DNA from: Methanobacterium sp.
GTDB taxonomy: Archaea > Methanobacteriota > Methanobacteria > Methanobacteriales > Methanobacteriaceae
Direction: 5' to 3'
Length of the DNA stretch: 20,654 nucleotides
Assembly (NCBI GenBank): GCA_028700095.1
Contig: JAQVTJ010000005.1
Location: 9,494-30,147 of the forward strand
The notes beneath the pieces were generated by a model, which was not told the origin of the DNA, made no database searches, and saw nothing but the letters and a program-made list of their open reading frames with translations. How positions within the stretch are numbered: the stretch's first letter is position 1; each line of letters opens with the position of its first letter. A program made the position numbers and the translations under genes. Of this stretch, positions 1-7,906 are shown in pieces.

Positions 1-426
1 TGTATTACATGAAACAACCCTTACATAATCAGCTCCAACTGCATCTTTAAAGTTTGAAAATGAATTAAAGGATTTTCCTATTTGTTCATGTTTTTCCCCG
101 CCTTGGAAAATACCTTTCACACCTAAATTCTCATATATCTCCTTATTTTTAGCACCAACACCTCCAGGTGTACAATCAACAATTATATCTAATTTATCAT
201 ATAAATCCTCAATTGTACCTTTCACAGGTATTTCTGCTTCTTCAAATAGATGTTCTCTTCCAGGGGCACTCATATAAATATCATACCCTAATTCCGCAGC
301 ACGTTTAGCTTCAAAATTCGGAGTTCTCTTTGTGACTCCTACTATCTTCATATCATCCTGAGCAGCTACAGCATCTGCAACTCTTTTACCTATTGTACCA
401 TATCCATTTATTCCAACAGCTTTCAT
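1..426 (-). CDS. gap: Type II glyceraldehyde-3-phosphate dehydrogenase, N-terminal part
   Basis: This encodes archaeal NAD(P)-dependent glyceraldehyde-3-phosphate dehydrogenase, the cytosolic enzyme that interconverts glyceraldehyde 3-phosphate and 1,3-bisphosphoglycerate, used mainly for gluconeogenesis in methanogens. Only the first 142 residues are present; the gene runs off the left edge. The protein starts MKAVGINGYGTIGKRVADAV, a Rossmann nucleotide-binding loop (GxGxxG). It continues through IVGVTKRTPNFEAKRA and DIIVDCTPGGVGAKN. It reaches the catalytic cysteine in the last residues seen, VVSCNT (Cys140). These are hallmarks of the archaeal type II family, not the bacterial form. The ATG is supported by GGAGGT about six bases upstream (433-438). 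Identification is firm; the C-terminal half cannot be judged. Confidence 0.95.
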   Translation of the reverse strand, partial: MKAVGINGYGTIGKRVADAVAAQDDMKIVGVTKRTPNFEAKRAAELGYDIYMSAPGREHLFEEAEIPVKGTIEDLYDKLDIIVDCTPGGVGAKNKEIYENLGVKGIFQGGEKHEQIGKSFNSFSNFKDAVGADYVRVVSCNT

Positions 427-1456
427 AATAGACCTCCAATATAGACTTTAAACCTTAATTCCAAATAATTTTACAAATATATCCCTATTTAGATTTTTAA
501 AATATTTACTTATTAGAAGGTTTTATACATATAAATTATAATTCTTAAAAACATTTATATTATTCATTGTATTATAAATTTTATGATTTATTTATTTTTT
601 TAGTTATCTATTTTTTTAATATCTACAAAATAGAGGATTATTAAAATAATTTATATTATGCCCAAAATACACCGACCTTAGAATATAGTATATATAAAAA
701 TATTACAAGAATTATAAATGATTCTAGCTGTCAAAGTATTAATCAAAATAAATTTATATTAAAATAAATTAGTTTTTTAGAATTTAATGCCCCAAATTTC
801 GCTTATTTCTATTTACCAATAACCCAGATTTAAAAGGAGATTAGTTGTTAATTTAGATAAAATTATTGGAATTATTAGAACTGATAATGAATTGAATTAA
901 TTGCAATAGCAATTTTTACTATTCTAATATATATAAATAAGTTTATTGCAGTTTGGGGTTAATTGAGAATATCTCAGGCTTTACAATCACCCTTGGAATT
1001 ATTGAATATTATAGTAAGCAGAAATAGAAAATAATTAGGTTATCATTAAATTTGGAAAACATAATTCAATTTTCTAATATTCTATGCTAAAAAAAAAATT
1101 TACCACATATTTTTTTGGAATAAAAAAAAAGTAAGTTATAACTAATATAAATACATTTAATTTAATATTTTTTTTTCCTACAATTTTTTTTTAAATATTA
1201 TAATTTTCAATTAAGGAGGATATTATTAACCATTTTTTTTGTAAAATAAAATGTTAGTATTTTATAAAGATTTTCTAGAAATTATTCTATTAATAAATAT
1301 CTGTTTAAAAACATGTTATGGGGTTATAATGTCTTAATTTTTTTTGGGGAGAGGGGTTTAATTGTAATAGTTATTATTTTTTTAGAAATTTATATTAAAG
1401 AAGAAGATCATAATTATAATTAAAGTATTTAGAAGCTTTTTGGAGTGGAAAAAACA
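427..1456. other. Long AT-rich intergenic region, no convincing gene
   Basis: About 1 kb lies between the divergent gap gene and the secreted-protein gene. It is very AT-rich with many A and T runs, including A9 and T7-T9 tracts near 1088-1190. No ORF with a start codon and ribosome binding site holds up. The stretch 823-1037 carries short open pieces in successive frames that might be a decayed gene (see findings). The promoters of both flanking genes must lie here, but no single TATA element stands out against the AT background. No tRNA-like or GC-rich structured RNA was seen. Confidence 0.6.
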
Positions 1457-1891
1457 ATGGGTTATAATAAAGTAATATCTATATTTTTGTTGTTTATAAT
1501 GGCAATATTTATTATGGGTGTTCAACCTGCAAATGCAGTAAAATCAGAAATTAAAATATATAACTATGAGGGAATAGGACATGAGGAACTAGGAGTACAA
1601 TTCAAATCTGATTTCTCTATTAGAAAAGGTAAAACTCTGCAAATGGGGGCAACTCTTCATATTAATCGTGGACATGCCCAATTAATGAGATACATATATT
1701 TTTTTGTATATGATCCTACCGCGGAACTAATCTTTGATGATGGGGATTTTACTTTTCTGGGAGTAGCATTTTGCTCCATATATACGGGAAATTGGGCTCC
1801 TGGAATTTATTTAGTAAAGGTGGTTTATCCTGGTAGTAATGATTGGGAATGGCCTGCTGCAGTGAAATATCTTCGATTACACATAATTTAA
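1457..1891 (+). CDS. Small secreted protein of unknown function
   Basis: I do not recognise the family. The 144-residue product begins with a clear Sec signal peptide: MGYNK, then the hydrophobic stretch VISIFLLFIMAIFIMGV, then an AxA-type cleavage site at PANA-VKSE. The mature part is about 117 residues, with one cysteine and many aromatic residues. It includes a segment GIYLVKVVYPGSNDWEW that resembles the last strands of an Ig-like or other beta-sandwich domain; this fold is inference only. No C-terminal membrane anchor is visible, so it is probably released or loosely surface-held. The ATG at 1457 is chosen because GGAGTG lies about nine bases upstream. The in-frame GTG at 1445 overlaps that ribosome binding site and is unlikely. 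Flanks are long and AT-rich, so it is probably transcribed alone. Confidence 0.75.
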   Translation: MGYNKVISIFLLFIMAIFIMGVQPANAVKSEIKIYNYEGIGHEELGVQFKSDFSIRKGKTLQMGATLHINRGHAQLMRYIYFFVYDPTAELIFDDGDFTFLGVAFCSIYTGNWAPGIYLVKVVYPGSNDWEWPAAVKYLRLHII

Positions 1892-1895
1892 ATTA

Positions 1896-1917
1896 TTTTT
1901 TTCCTATAATTTTTTTT
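1896..1917 (+). terminator. T-tract terminator after secreted-protein gene
   Basis: A T7 run (1896-1902) and a T8 run (1910-1917), separated by CCTATAA, begin five bases after the stop codon. Archaeal RNA polymerase terminates on oligo-T tracts without needing a strong hairpin, so this is a likely terminator. Assigned from base pattern only. Confidence 0.5.
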
Positions 1918-2078
1918 ATATTATTTAGTATGGATAAATTTGTCTACATTTTTATATTTACATGTTTTAGAATAGGTAGATACAAATTTATTTAAAGGAG
2001 AATTATTATTTAGAATATTTTAATGAAATATATTATATTAATACAAAAAAAAGATGTAAATATTTAATATACAATTCT

Positions 2079-2225
2079 TTAATCTCCTTTTTTAATCCCT
2101 TCATCACATTCAGGACATAAATATTCCTTTACTTTACCTTGTTTTTTGATATTTAAATTTTTCTCTTTTTCCTGTTTAAACCAAGTATCACATCTTCCAC
2201 ATTTCACAGTCTCTTGTTCAGCCAT
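2079..2225 (-). CDS. 48-residue zinc-ribbon protein
   Basis: This small gene reads MAEQETVKCGRCDTWF at the start and ends EYLCPECDEGIKKGD. Two CxxC knuckles (CGRC at 9-12 and CPEC at 37-40) separated by a lysine-rich 24-residue linker would bind one zinc ion. This is a rubredoxin-like or zinc-ribbon layout common among small archaeal proteins. The start is well supported: GGTGA lies five bases before the ATG. The product has no membrane or export signal, so it is presumably cytoplasmic. Its partner (nucleic acid, protein or neither) cannot be told. It stands alone between convergent intergenic DNA and the end of the top6 operon, and is short enough to be missed by length-filtered gene calling. 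Confidence 0.8.
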   Translation of the reverse strand: MAEQETVKCGRCDTWFKQEKEKNLNIKKQGKVKEYLCPECDEGIKKGD

Positions 2226-2532
2226 TTTATCACCATATAAATAATTGGTTTTTGAAACTTATCTATTTTTTTAATAAAAAAAGAACTAATATTTAAAAAT
2301 TTAAAAGCACGAACTTTTTTTTATGAGATTATATATAATCATTTGATTATATAGGGATTTATATAATATGTATGATATTATCTTTATTTCAATAAAATAG
2401 TAATATAATTCAAGTTTGTACCCTAATTAATATATTTATAAATATTATCTAAAAAAAAAATTAAAAAAAGGATATTTGGTTTAAATCTATAAAACCTTTT
2501 TTTTTAAACCATAATAACTTTTTTTTGGGGAT
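2226..2532. other. Intergenic region between zinc-ribbon gene and top6A
   Basis: About 300 bases of AT-rich DNA. It must hold the minus-strand promoter of the zinc-ribbon gene and contains the stem-loop/T-tract terminator of the top6 operon (2451-2511). Near 2325-2365 there are several overlapping TATAT/ATTATA motifs that could serve as TATA elements. No ORF is supported. Confidence 0.5.
2451..2511 (-). terminator. Stem-loop plus T-tract terminator of the top6 operon
   Basis: On the minus strand, 22 bases after the top6A stop codon, there is a perfect 9-bp inverted repeat: TGGTTTAAA at 2477-2485 and TTTAAACCA at 2503-2511, with a 17-base loop. It is followed by T7 and T10-type runs (A runs on the plus strand at 2463-2469 and 2451-2460). 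The layout matches an intrinsic-type terminator, which is stronger than the bare T tracts elsewhere in the window. Confidence 0.55.
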
Positions 2533-3609
2533 TTACATTGCATCTAGTTTTTCTGGTAAATATGTATCAACAACATATTCCAACCCATATTTTGAGAAAG
2601 ACTGTTGTTCTGCTTTTTTACCAATCTTTAACATCTTTTTAATCTCAACTTTCCAAAATTCATCCCTGTACCTTGGATCTTTATACAGTTCTTTGAGCCT
2701 TAAAACATCTATATCCTTTAATGGATCTGTTGGTAGTTCATAATTTATAATATCTGAAGCTGTAACTCCCAGAAACTTTGCATTGGGTGTTGCAAGTTCA
2801 TGATTTACATGTGCAAGTTTTGCACTTCCAGATATTATAACCATGGCAATATGAAATCCCCATGGATCTCCATCATTACAAATATAAACAGGAAGTCCAA
2901 ATTCTTCATTAACCCTTTTAAGAAATCGGCGTGTTGCACGTGCAGCTTGTCCTTTAAGTCCTACTATAAGTGTATCAAATTTTTTATAAGCATTCTCCTG
3001 GACCATTCTATGGAACATACCCATGGTTTCCACAGCTATTACTCTTTGAACATTATGATCAACTAGTTCAACCTCATCTATGGTGGGTGAAATTGTATAA
3101 CCTGATTTACCCATTCTCAAGGCATTTATTTCAACATCATCATCTTTAACTGTAATATCTCCATATACTGATGCACCATCTTCTTCAGGCATTAATCCAA
3201 GATCTTCACGTGATATACCTAATGTTACCTCAAGATCTTCACCAACTATATTAGATTCCTGTTGGTCTCCGAAATCTATATCCCATCCTTCCGAAACATA
3301 GTACATTTCCCTTAACGTTGCTGTTTTCCCTGTTTGAACAAGACCTTTACAAAAATTAGCCATATAAACCATTTGTCCAATCTTTTTGATCTGTTTAACA
3401 TTTCCAAGAGATCTCTGCCCAAAACGATCTCCTAAAACATAATACCGCCTATCATCATCATAAACTAAATTTGAAGTACCTCTTGAAGGTACTTGTATTG
3501 ATGGGACATTCTGATTATTAACATCCTCTATTATCTTATCTCCAAGACTTTTAAGTTTATTTACAGCAAGTTCTCTTCTGTTTAAGGCAAGTTCTTTTCT
3601 ATTCATCAT
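2533..3609 (-). CDS. top6A: DNA topoisomerase VI subunit A
   Basis: This is the DNA-cleaving subunit of the A2B2 type IIB topoisomerase, the main relaxing and decatenating enzyme of most archaea and the relative of Spo11. At 358 residues it has the normal family length. The winged-helix active site is visible as TATLREMYYVSEGWD; by homology with Spo11 the nucleophile is the second tyrosine of the pair (Tyr104). The Toprim domain shows its glutamate in VETMGMFHRM (Glu194) and the acidic pair in CNDGDPWG (Asp246, Asp248), which bind magnesium. The ATGATG start sits inside the end of top6B, overlapping it by 11 bases, so the two subunits are translationally coupled. It is the last gene of the cluster and is followed by a terminator. 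Confidence 0.97.
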   Translation of the reverse strand: MMNRKELALNRRELAVNKLKSLGDKIIEDVNNQNVPSIQVPSRGTSNLVYDDDRRYYVLGDRFGQRSLGNVKQIKKIGQMVYMANFCKGLVQTGKTATLREMYYVSEGWDIDFGDQQESNIVGEDLEVTLGISREDLGLMPEEDGASVYGDITVKDDDVEINALRMGKSGYTISPTIDEVELVDHNVQRVIAVETMGMFHRMVQENAYKKFDTLIVGLKGQAARATRRFLKRVNEEFGLPVYICNDGDPWGFHIAMVIISGSAKLAHVNHELATPNAKFLGVTASDIINYELPTDPLKDIDVLRLKELYKDPRYRDEFWKVEIKKMLKIGKKAEQQSFSKYGLEYVVDTYLPEKLDAM

Positions 3610-5212
3610 CCTTTTCGCCTACTAATTCTTCATCAGCTAATTCGCCTAAATCTACATCTATTTCATCTAATATTTTTGGTCTTCTAGTTACTTTGGCTAG
3701 AATTTCTTTATATTCTGGAACATCTTTACCAGAGAGTATTGCAGCTTCTCTCATTATTACAGGTACATATGTTTCAAATATTTTTGAACGCATTTCTTCA
3801 TCTTTTGCAGCTCTTTTTGCATTAATATATTTTTGAAGACTTCTTGCTATTTTCATAGTAGCTTGTCTGACTTCATGTAATATTTCATCTTCTGGAGCAA
3901 CACTCTGTTTACCTGTTGAAAGATAAGGTACATTAGTTGAAACTATATTAACAAATACAGTTATTGGAGCATTTTCCAAATCCCTTATACCATAACGTTT
4001 CCAATCTATACTTTTAAGTGCTTCTGTTATTGCACAACTTCCTTGATCAAAGCTTAATGGAACTCTATTTGCAAATCTCATAATTTCAGCACGGCTTTGT
4101 TCACCAACTTGTCTTCCTGAATTTCCTCCATAGGATATACCTGCTTCTATTACAAAGGAAACTCCACCACGATAAGTTTTAGGTTTTCTTGTTGTGGTTG
4201 CAACAAACTCTGGGCTTAAAATTTCTCTTATACCCTTTTCAATTTGATCTTTACCAATCGGGATCAAACCTGATGTTGGAGGGGCCATAAAGTCCATCTG
4301 GGCAAATAATTCAACAATTCTTTCAGCTTCCTCCCATTTCATATCTTTAGGACGTTTATTAAGGTCTATCTTTGTTATGTCTTGTATTTCATTAACTCTT
4401 TTAATTGACATCCTTGAAAGGGAGGTTGTTAATAAACTTCTGAATCTACGTTTATCAGTGTGTTTTGCCATAAATATTAGGTCATCTGCTGTAACACCTT
4501 TTGGATGGGGTAGAACTTCTTTGGGAAGTGGAGGTATAACATCTGTGGCTCGTTCAAATATATATTTATGTCCTGTAGGATCACGGAAGGTGATTTTTGC
4601 ATGTGGATTTGCTATCATACTCCTTCTTATATATTCAAATGCCCCTTGTTCACTTAGAGAATATGAAACATCTTTAAATTGCAATTCTATTGCCACACCT
4701 GTTGAATCTACTTTTACAGGTTTTTTACTTAATATAAGTCCTTTATTTGTTTTGACATCCATTTTGAATGTCATCTCAACTCCCTGGAGTTTTTCACCTT
4801 TTTTATATCCGGATATTACTCTTGCAGGTTTTCCTGTTGTCATCTGGGATAGTAATACACATCCACTACATCCTAGTCCTTGTTGACCTCGGGATTGAAT
4901 GTTTCTGAATTTAGAACCAGCAAACATTGTACAATAAACTTTGGTTACAAAATTTTTTGGAATTCCTGGTCCATTATCCATGTGTTTAAGAATATAATGG
5001 TCTTTATCTACTCTTTTAAGGTCTATGGATATTTCAGGCCGTATTCCTGCCTCTTCTGCAGCGTCGAGGCTGTTGGTTATTAGCTCATGAAAAACCATTG
5101 TGAGGGACCTTATTTTTCCAGAGAATCCCAGCATTTGTTTGTTCCTTCTGAAAAATTCAGATGCTGTAAGTTCCTTAAATTCTTCAAAAAGTTCTGATGC
5201 TTCTCTCTCCAA
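3599..5212 (-). CDS. top6B: DNA topoisomerase VI subunit B
   Basis: This is the ATPase subunit of topoisomerase VI. It closes as an ATP-operated gate and drives strand passage through the break made by subunit A. The GHKL ATP-binding fold is evident: the N box FHELITNSLDAAEEAG (Glu43, Asn47), DNGPGIP (79-85), and the glycine-rich lid RGQQGLGCSG (108-117). The transducer domain follows, with the conserved lysine segment PYLSTGKQSVAP near residue 440. The 537-residue length is normal. Translation most likely starts at TTG 5212, because AAGGAGG lies six bases upstream in the 97-base gap after the KH gene and no better ATG is close. The acidic C-terminus overlaps the start of top6A. Confidence 0.97.
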   Translation of the reverse strand: MEREASELFEEFKELTASEFFRRNKQMLGFSGKIRSLTMVFHELITNSLDAAEEAGIRPEISIDLKRVDKDHYILKHMDNGPGIPKNFVTKVYCTMFAGSKFRNIQSRGQQGLGCSGCVLLSQMTTGKPARVISGYKKGEKLQGVEMTFKMDVKTNKGLILSKKPVKVDSTGVAIELQFKDVSYSLSEQGAFEYIRRSMIANPHAKITFRDPTGHKYIFERATDVIPPLPKEVLPHPKGVTADDLIFMAKHTDKRRFRSLLTTSLSRMSIKRVNEIQDITKIDLNKRPKDMKWEEAERIVELFAQMDFMAPPTSGLIPIGKDQIEKGIREILSPEFVATTTRKPKTYRGGVSFVIEAGISYGGNSGRQVGEQSRAEIMRFANRVPLSFDQGSCAITEALKSIDWKRYGIRDLENAPITVFVNIVSTNVPYLSTGKQSVAPEDEILHEVRQATMKIARSLQKYINAKRAAKDEEMRSKIFETYVPVIMREAAILSGKDVPEYKEILAKVTRRPKILDEIDVDLGELADEELVGEKDDE

Positions 5213-5309
5213 ACTTAGCCTCCTTTAAATGCGATTATTGCATCATTTAATTCATAAAATTCTATATAAATAACTAATTTTTCTTATATAGAAACATACT
5301 AATTTTTTT

Positions 5310-5888
5310 TTATTCTAGATCAGTTTCATCTTTTGCAATTCTGTGGAACTGTTTAATTTTCATATCACGAGTTTTTTTCTCGAGGAATGCATAGACTGTT
5401 TTGTGTCTTACACCACTTAATATCATTTCAACTGCTTCTTTTGCAATATGTATCTGTTCCATATCACCAATAATTGCAACTGTTTTTCCATAAATTGAAA
5501 TATCAACACCAGTCATATCTGTTATTATATCTTTGGTACGGCCTTCTTTACCAATTATTCGAGATTTTTGTCTTAATATTGCCTTTTTATTTTTTCCAAT
5601 ATAATCTGGGAGATTTATTATTTCAAGAATTGTTTCATCACCCATGAGTTTAATGGCTATTTCAGGGTTGAAACCTCTTCCAATTGCTTTTACTATGTAA
5701 CGTGCTTTCCATACTGATAATGGATCTTCTGTTTCTTTTGTAGGCGATATTGCAACAGTTCCTGCGTCACTGTCTATTGTAATTTTTGTTTTGGTTAAAT
5801 TTTCTATTTCATCCTTTGTAATTCCGTTTTTCCCAATAACAACCCCTACTCTTTCACGGGGAATTTTGAGGTATTCTGTGTTTGGCAT
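5310..5888 (-). CDS. KH-domain RNA-binding protein, Dim2/Krr1 (Pno1) type
   Basis: This protein has two KH RNA-binding domains, each with its GxxG loop: GKNG at 19-22 and GKEG at 113-116. The linker has a typical RGFNPEIAIKLM segment. It belongs to the archaeal homologues of eukaryotic Dim2/Pno1, which act with Rio kinases in late maturation of the small ribosomal subunit near the 3' end of 16S rRNA. The 192-residue length is usual. The ATG is preceded by GAGGTGA, four to five bases away. It lies between rio1 (55-base gap) and top6B (97-base gap), so the context matches the biochemical link to Rio1. The role in ribosome assembly is inferred from the family. Confidence 0.9.
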   Translation of the reverse strand: MPNTEYLKIPRERVGVVIGKNGITKDEIENLTKTKITIDSDAGTVAISPTKETEDPLSVWKARYIVKAIGRGFNPEIAIKLMGDETILEIINLPDYIGKNKKAILRQKSRIIGKEGRTKDIITDMTGVDISIYGKTVAIIGDMEQIHIAKEAVEMILSGVRHKTVYAFLEKKTRDMKIKQFHRIAKDETDLE

Positions 5889-5943
5889 ATTTTCACCTCA
5901 ATTTATAATATTTCTAAATTTTTTTTTAATACATTTTTATAAC

Positions 5944-6714
5944 TTATAAATCCATAATTTTACTTTTAATTTCTTCTTTAGATATTTGGAGGCCCATTTT
6001 TTTAAAATCTCCATATAAATTATTTATATCTCTTTTTAAAAGCTCTCTTGATATGGGATGGTCAGTCAGAACACCCTGGGATATGTCTATTATAACAGGT
6101 TCACCATCATTTATTAGTATATTGTAACCTGATAAGTCACCATGAACTAATTTAGCGTCCTTATATAATATTTTAACATATTCTAATATTTTATTTGCTA
6201 CATATTGAGGATCTGATATTTTAGATTGTCTCATAAGTTGTGCGGGGTTTCCAATATCATCACCTATAAATTCCATAATCAGAATATTATTCTTTGCAAT
6301 AATGGGTTTAGGTACTCTTACACCTGCTTCTTGGGCTCTTGTTAGGTTTCTTAATTCCTTGGTAACCCATGTATTAATAAGCTGCCTTTTATGGGATGTT
6401 CTTACATTAAACCTAGGGTCTCCCTGGATATAATATTGCATTTTCTTAAAATCTGATGTTCCAACTCTATATATTTTAACAGCAACAAAATTTCCAGCAT
6501 CATCTATTCCCTTAAAAATATTTGCCTCTTTTCCTGTGCTTATAGCTCCATGTAATGTGTTTAGATGGCCCATTTTCGCAAGTTTATAGAGTGTTTCAAG
6601 TGTAAGTCTATCAAAAACTTCACTTCCAACTTTCCTGTCTTCATCACCCTTTAAACGTTTCTCTGATAAGAGTTTTCTCAAATCATTATCAGCTTTAGAT
6701 ACTTTAGAACACAT
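5944..6714 (-). CDS. rio1: Rio1-type serine/threonine protein kinase
   Basis: This is an atypical protein kinase of the RIO family, implicated in 40S/30S ribosomal subunit maturation as an ATPase or kinase. Key motifs, in ATG numbering: the P-loop-like STGKEANIFKG (about 59-69), the ATP-contacting lysine in VAVKIYR (Lys80), the catalytic loop LVHGDLSGYNIL (Asp193), and the metal-binding IIDISQGV (Asp210). The catalytic loop reads HGDLSGYN where HGDLSEYN is more usual. The STGKEA signature and length (256 residues) favour Rio1 over Rio2, which has an N-terminal winged helix. I prefer ATG 6714 because GGGTGA (6723-6728) sits eight bases upstream. The in-frame GTG at 6726 overlaps that site. It lies between aIF1A and the KH gene. 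Confidence 0.94.
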   Translation of the reverse strand: MCSKVSKADNDLRKLLSEKRLKGDEDRKVGSEVFDRLTLETLYKLAKMGHLNTLHGAISTGKEANIFKGIDDAGNFVAVKIYRVGTSDFKKMQYYIQGDPRFNVRTSHKRQLINTWVTKELRNLTRAQEAGVRVPKPIIAKNNILIMEFIGDDIGNPAQLMRQSKISDPQYVANKILEYVKILYKDAKLVHGDLSGYNILINDGEPVIIDISQGVLTDHPISRELLKRDINNLYGDFKKMGLQISKEEIKSKIMDL

Positions 6715-6914
6715 GAAATTTTTCACCCATTATAAAAGAGCTTAGATTTTATCTATTAAATATTATTAAAATTTAAAGAATAATATTTAAAAATTATTTA
6801 AATCAGATTAAATCTTAAAATATAGTATGATTTATTTAAACCAACAGAATAAACCATTCAATTAAATTTATAATCATTTTTTTAAATTTATATTTTAAAT
6901 AAATATATCTTAAG

Positions 6915-7220
6915 TTAGAGTTTTAAGTATCCCCTTCTTTCAAGCCAATTAGCTTCTGTTCGGGTATATCTCCATATAACATCTGCTTTTTCATCGCTTT
7001 GGAAGTCCCATGGTTTTACTAAAACCACATCTCCTTCTCTTATCCATATCCTTTTTTTCATTTTACCAGGAATTCGTGAAAGTCTTGTTTTATTATCTGC
7101 ACACCGTACTCTGAGTTTTCCATGGCCGAGTATCTGCTCGACAACACCTGGTATTTCACCTCTTCTTGGTGATCTCACTCTTCTCATTTCTTGTGGGCCT
7201 TGATTTTGTCCTCTTTTCAA
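6915..7220 (-). CDS. eif1a: Translation initiation factor aIF1A
   Basis: This is the archaeal initiation factor 1A, the homologue of bacterial IF1 and eukaryotic eIF1A, which binds the A site of the small subunit during start-codon selection. The 101-residue protein is a single OB fold: GEIPGVVEQILGHGKLRVRC, then the conserved RIPGKMKKRIWIREGDVVLVKPWDFQ, then a C-terminal helix region ADVIWRYTRTEANWL. The N-terminus is basic (MKRGQNQGPQ...RRVRSPRRG), as usual for the family. It starts with TTG at 7220, supported by a very strong ribosome binding site, AAGGAGGAG, a few bases upstream. It is the first gene of the minus-strand cluster, with a 200-base AT-rich gap to rio1 that could hold a second promoter. 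Confidence 0.96.
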   Translation of the reverse strand: MKRGQNQGPQEMRRVRSPRRGEIPGVVEQILGHGKLRVRCADNKTRLSRIPGKMKKRIWIREGDVVLVKPWDFQSDEKADVIWRYTRTEANWLERRGYLKL

Positions 7221-7906
7221 ATACTCTCCTCCTTAACTTAAAGCAGTTTATTATATGTCAATGAAATTTTATAAAATTTATTTTATAATATTTAAAAAAT
7301 CATCTTTAAGAATTATATAAATTTAGTATATATACTTTCATTGATTATTTAATCTTCTTATTTATATTGTGTGTTTGGTGTATATATACAAGTGCATTTA
7401 TCTATGGATCTATAGTACATATTAAATTCTATAGTACATCTTAAATATTTTACATCTAATTAGAATATAAAAGCTAAATTATTATTCAGAAACCCATTAA
7501 AAATTATTGGATCTCTATTTAATAGCCATATTCTTTGATCAATTTTTTAACATTTATAGCAGATTTTTAAAAAGATATAAATCTGTTTTTATTTTGAATA
7601 AAATTTAACAATATAAAAAATTTATATCCCTATTTTGACAATATAATATTAGGGTATTAAATTGGAGGGTTCTTATATTTTTTAGTAAATATTTTATTTA
7701 GATATTCATATTTATGGGCTATATCAAATATTTTAAATCATAATAAATTGTATTATATTTTTATATATTATGCCTGTTGTGTAAGAGTATATGAAAACTA
7801 ATAAAATCCCTTGATTTAGTACAAATAACTGTTTTATTAATTATAGATTAAAAATTATTTAAAATCATATAATTATAATATAAATATTATATAATGTGGT
7901 AATAAT
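7221..7906. other. Divergent intergenic region with palindromes and a direct repeat
   Basis: Nearly 690 bases separate aIF1A (-) from moeA (+), so the region must carry both promoters. Two 12-base perfect palindromes sharing the core GTATATATAC lie at 7325-7336 and 7379-7390, and a near-perfect 17-base tandem repeat follows at 7410-7445. The stretch from 7450 to 7906 is AT-rich with no further clear structure. GGAGGG at 7662-7667 has no usable start codon behind it. No ORF or structured RNA is supported. Confidence 0.5.
7410..7445. repeat. Tandem 17-base direct repeat, possible operator
   Basis: The unit CTATAGTACATATTAAA at 7410-7426 recurs as CTATAGTACATCTTAAA at 7429-7445: 16 of 17 bases match and the spacing is 19 bases from start to start. 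Two sites on roughly the same helical face, two turns apart, would suit a dimeric regulator, but no binding protein is known. It contains more G and C than the surrounding DNA. Confidence 0.45.

Noticed and set aside
2325..2365. ATTATATA-type near repeats before top6A terminator
   Set aside because: Simple AT sequence; similar motifs occur throughout the intergenic DNA, so no CRISPR or operator claim is justified.
2525..3066. Plus-strand open frames opposite top6A (including 2525-2743 and 2800-3066)
   Set aside because: They are antisense shadows of a strongly conserved gene, have no ribosome sites and give low-complexity Ser/Phe-rich products.
4377..5083. Plus-strand open frames of 169 and 67 residues opposite top6B
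   Set aside because: Antisense to conserved GHKL and transducer domains; no ribosome site or family resemblance.
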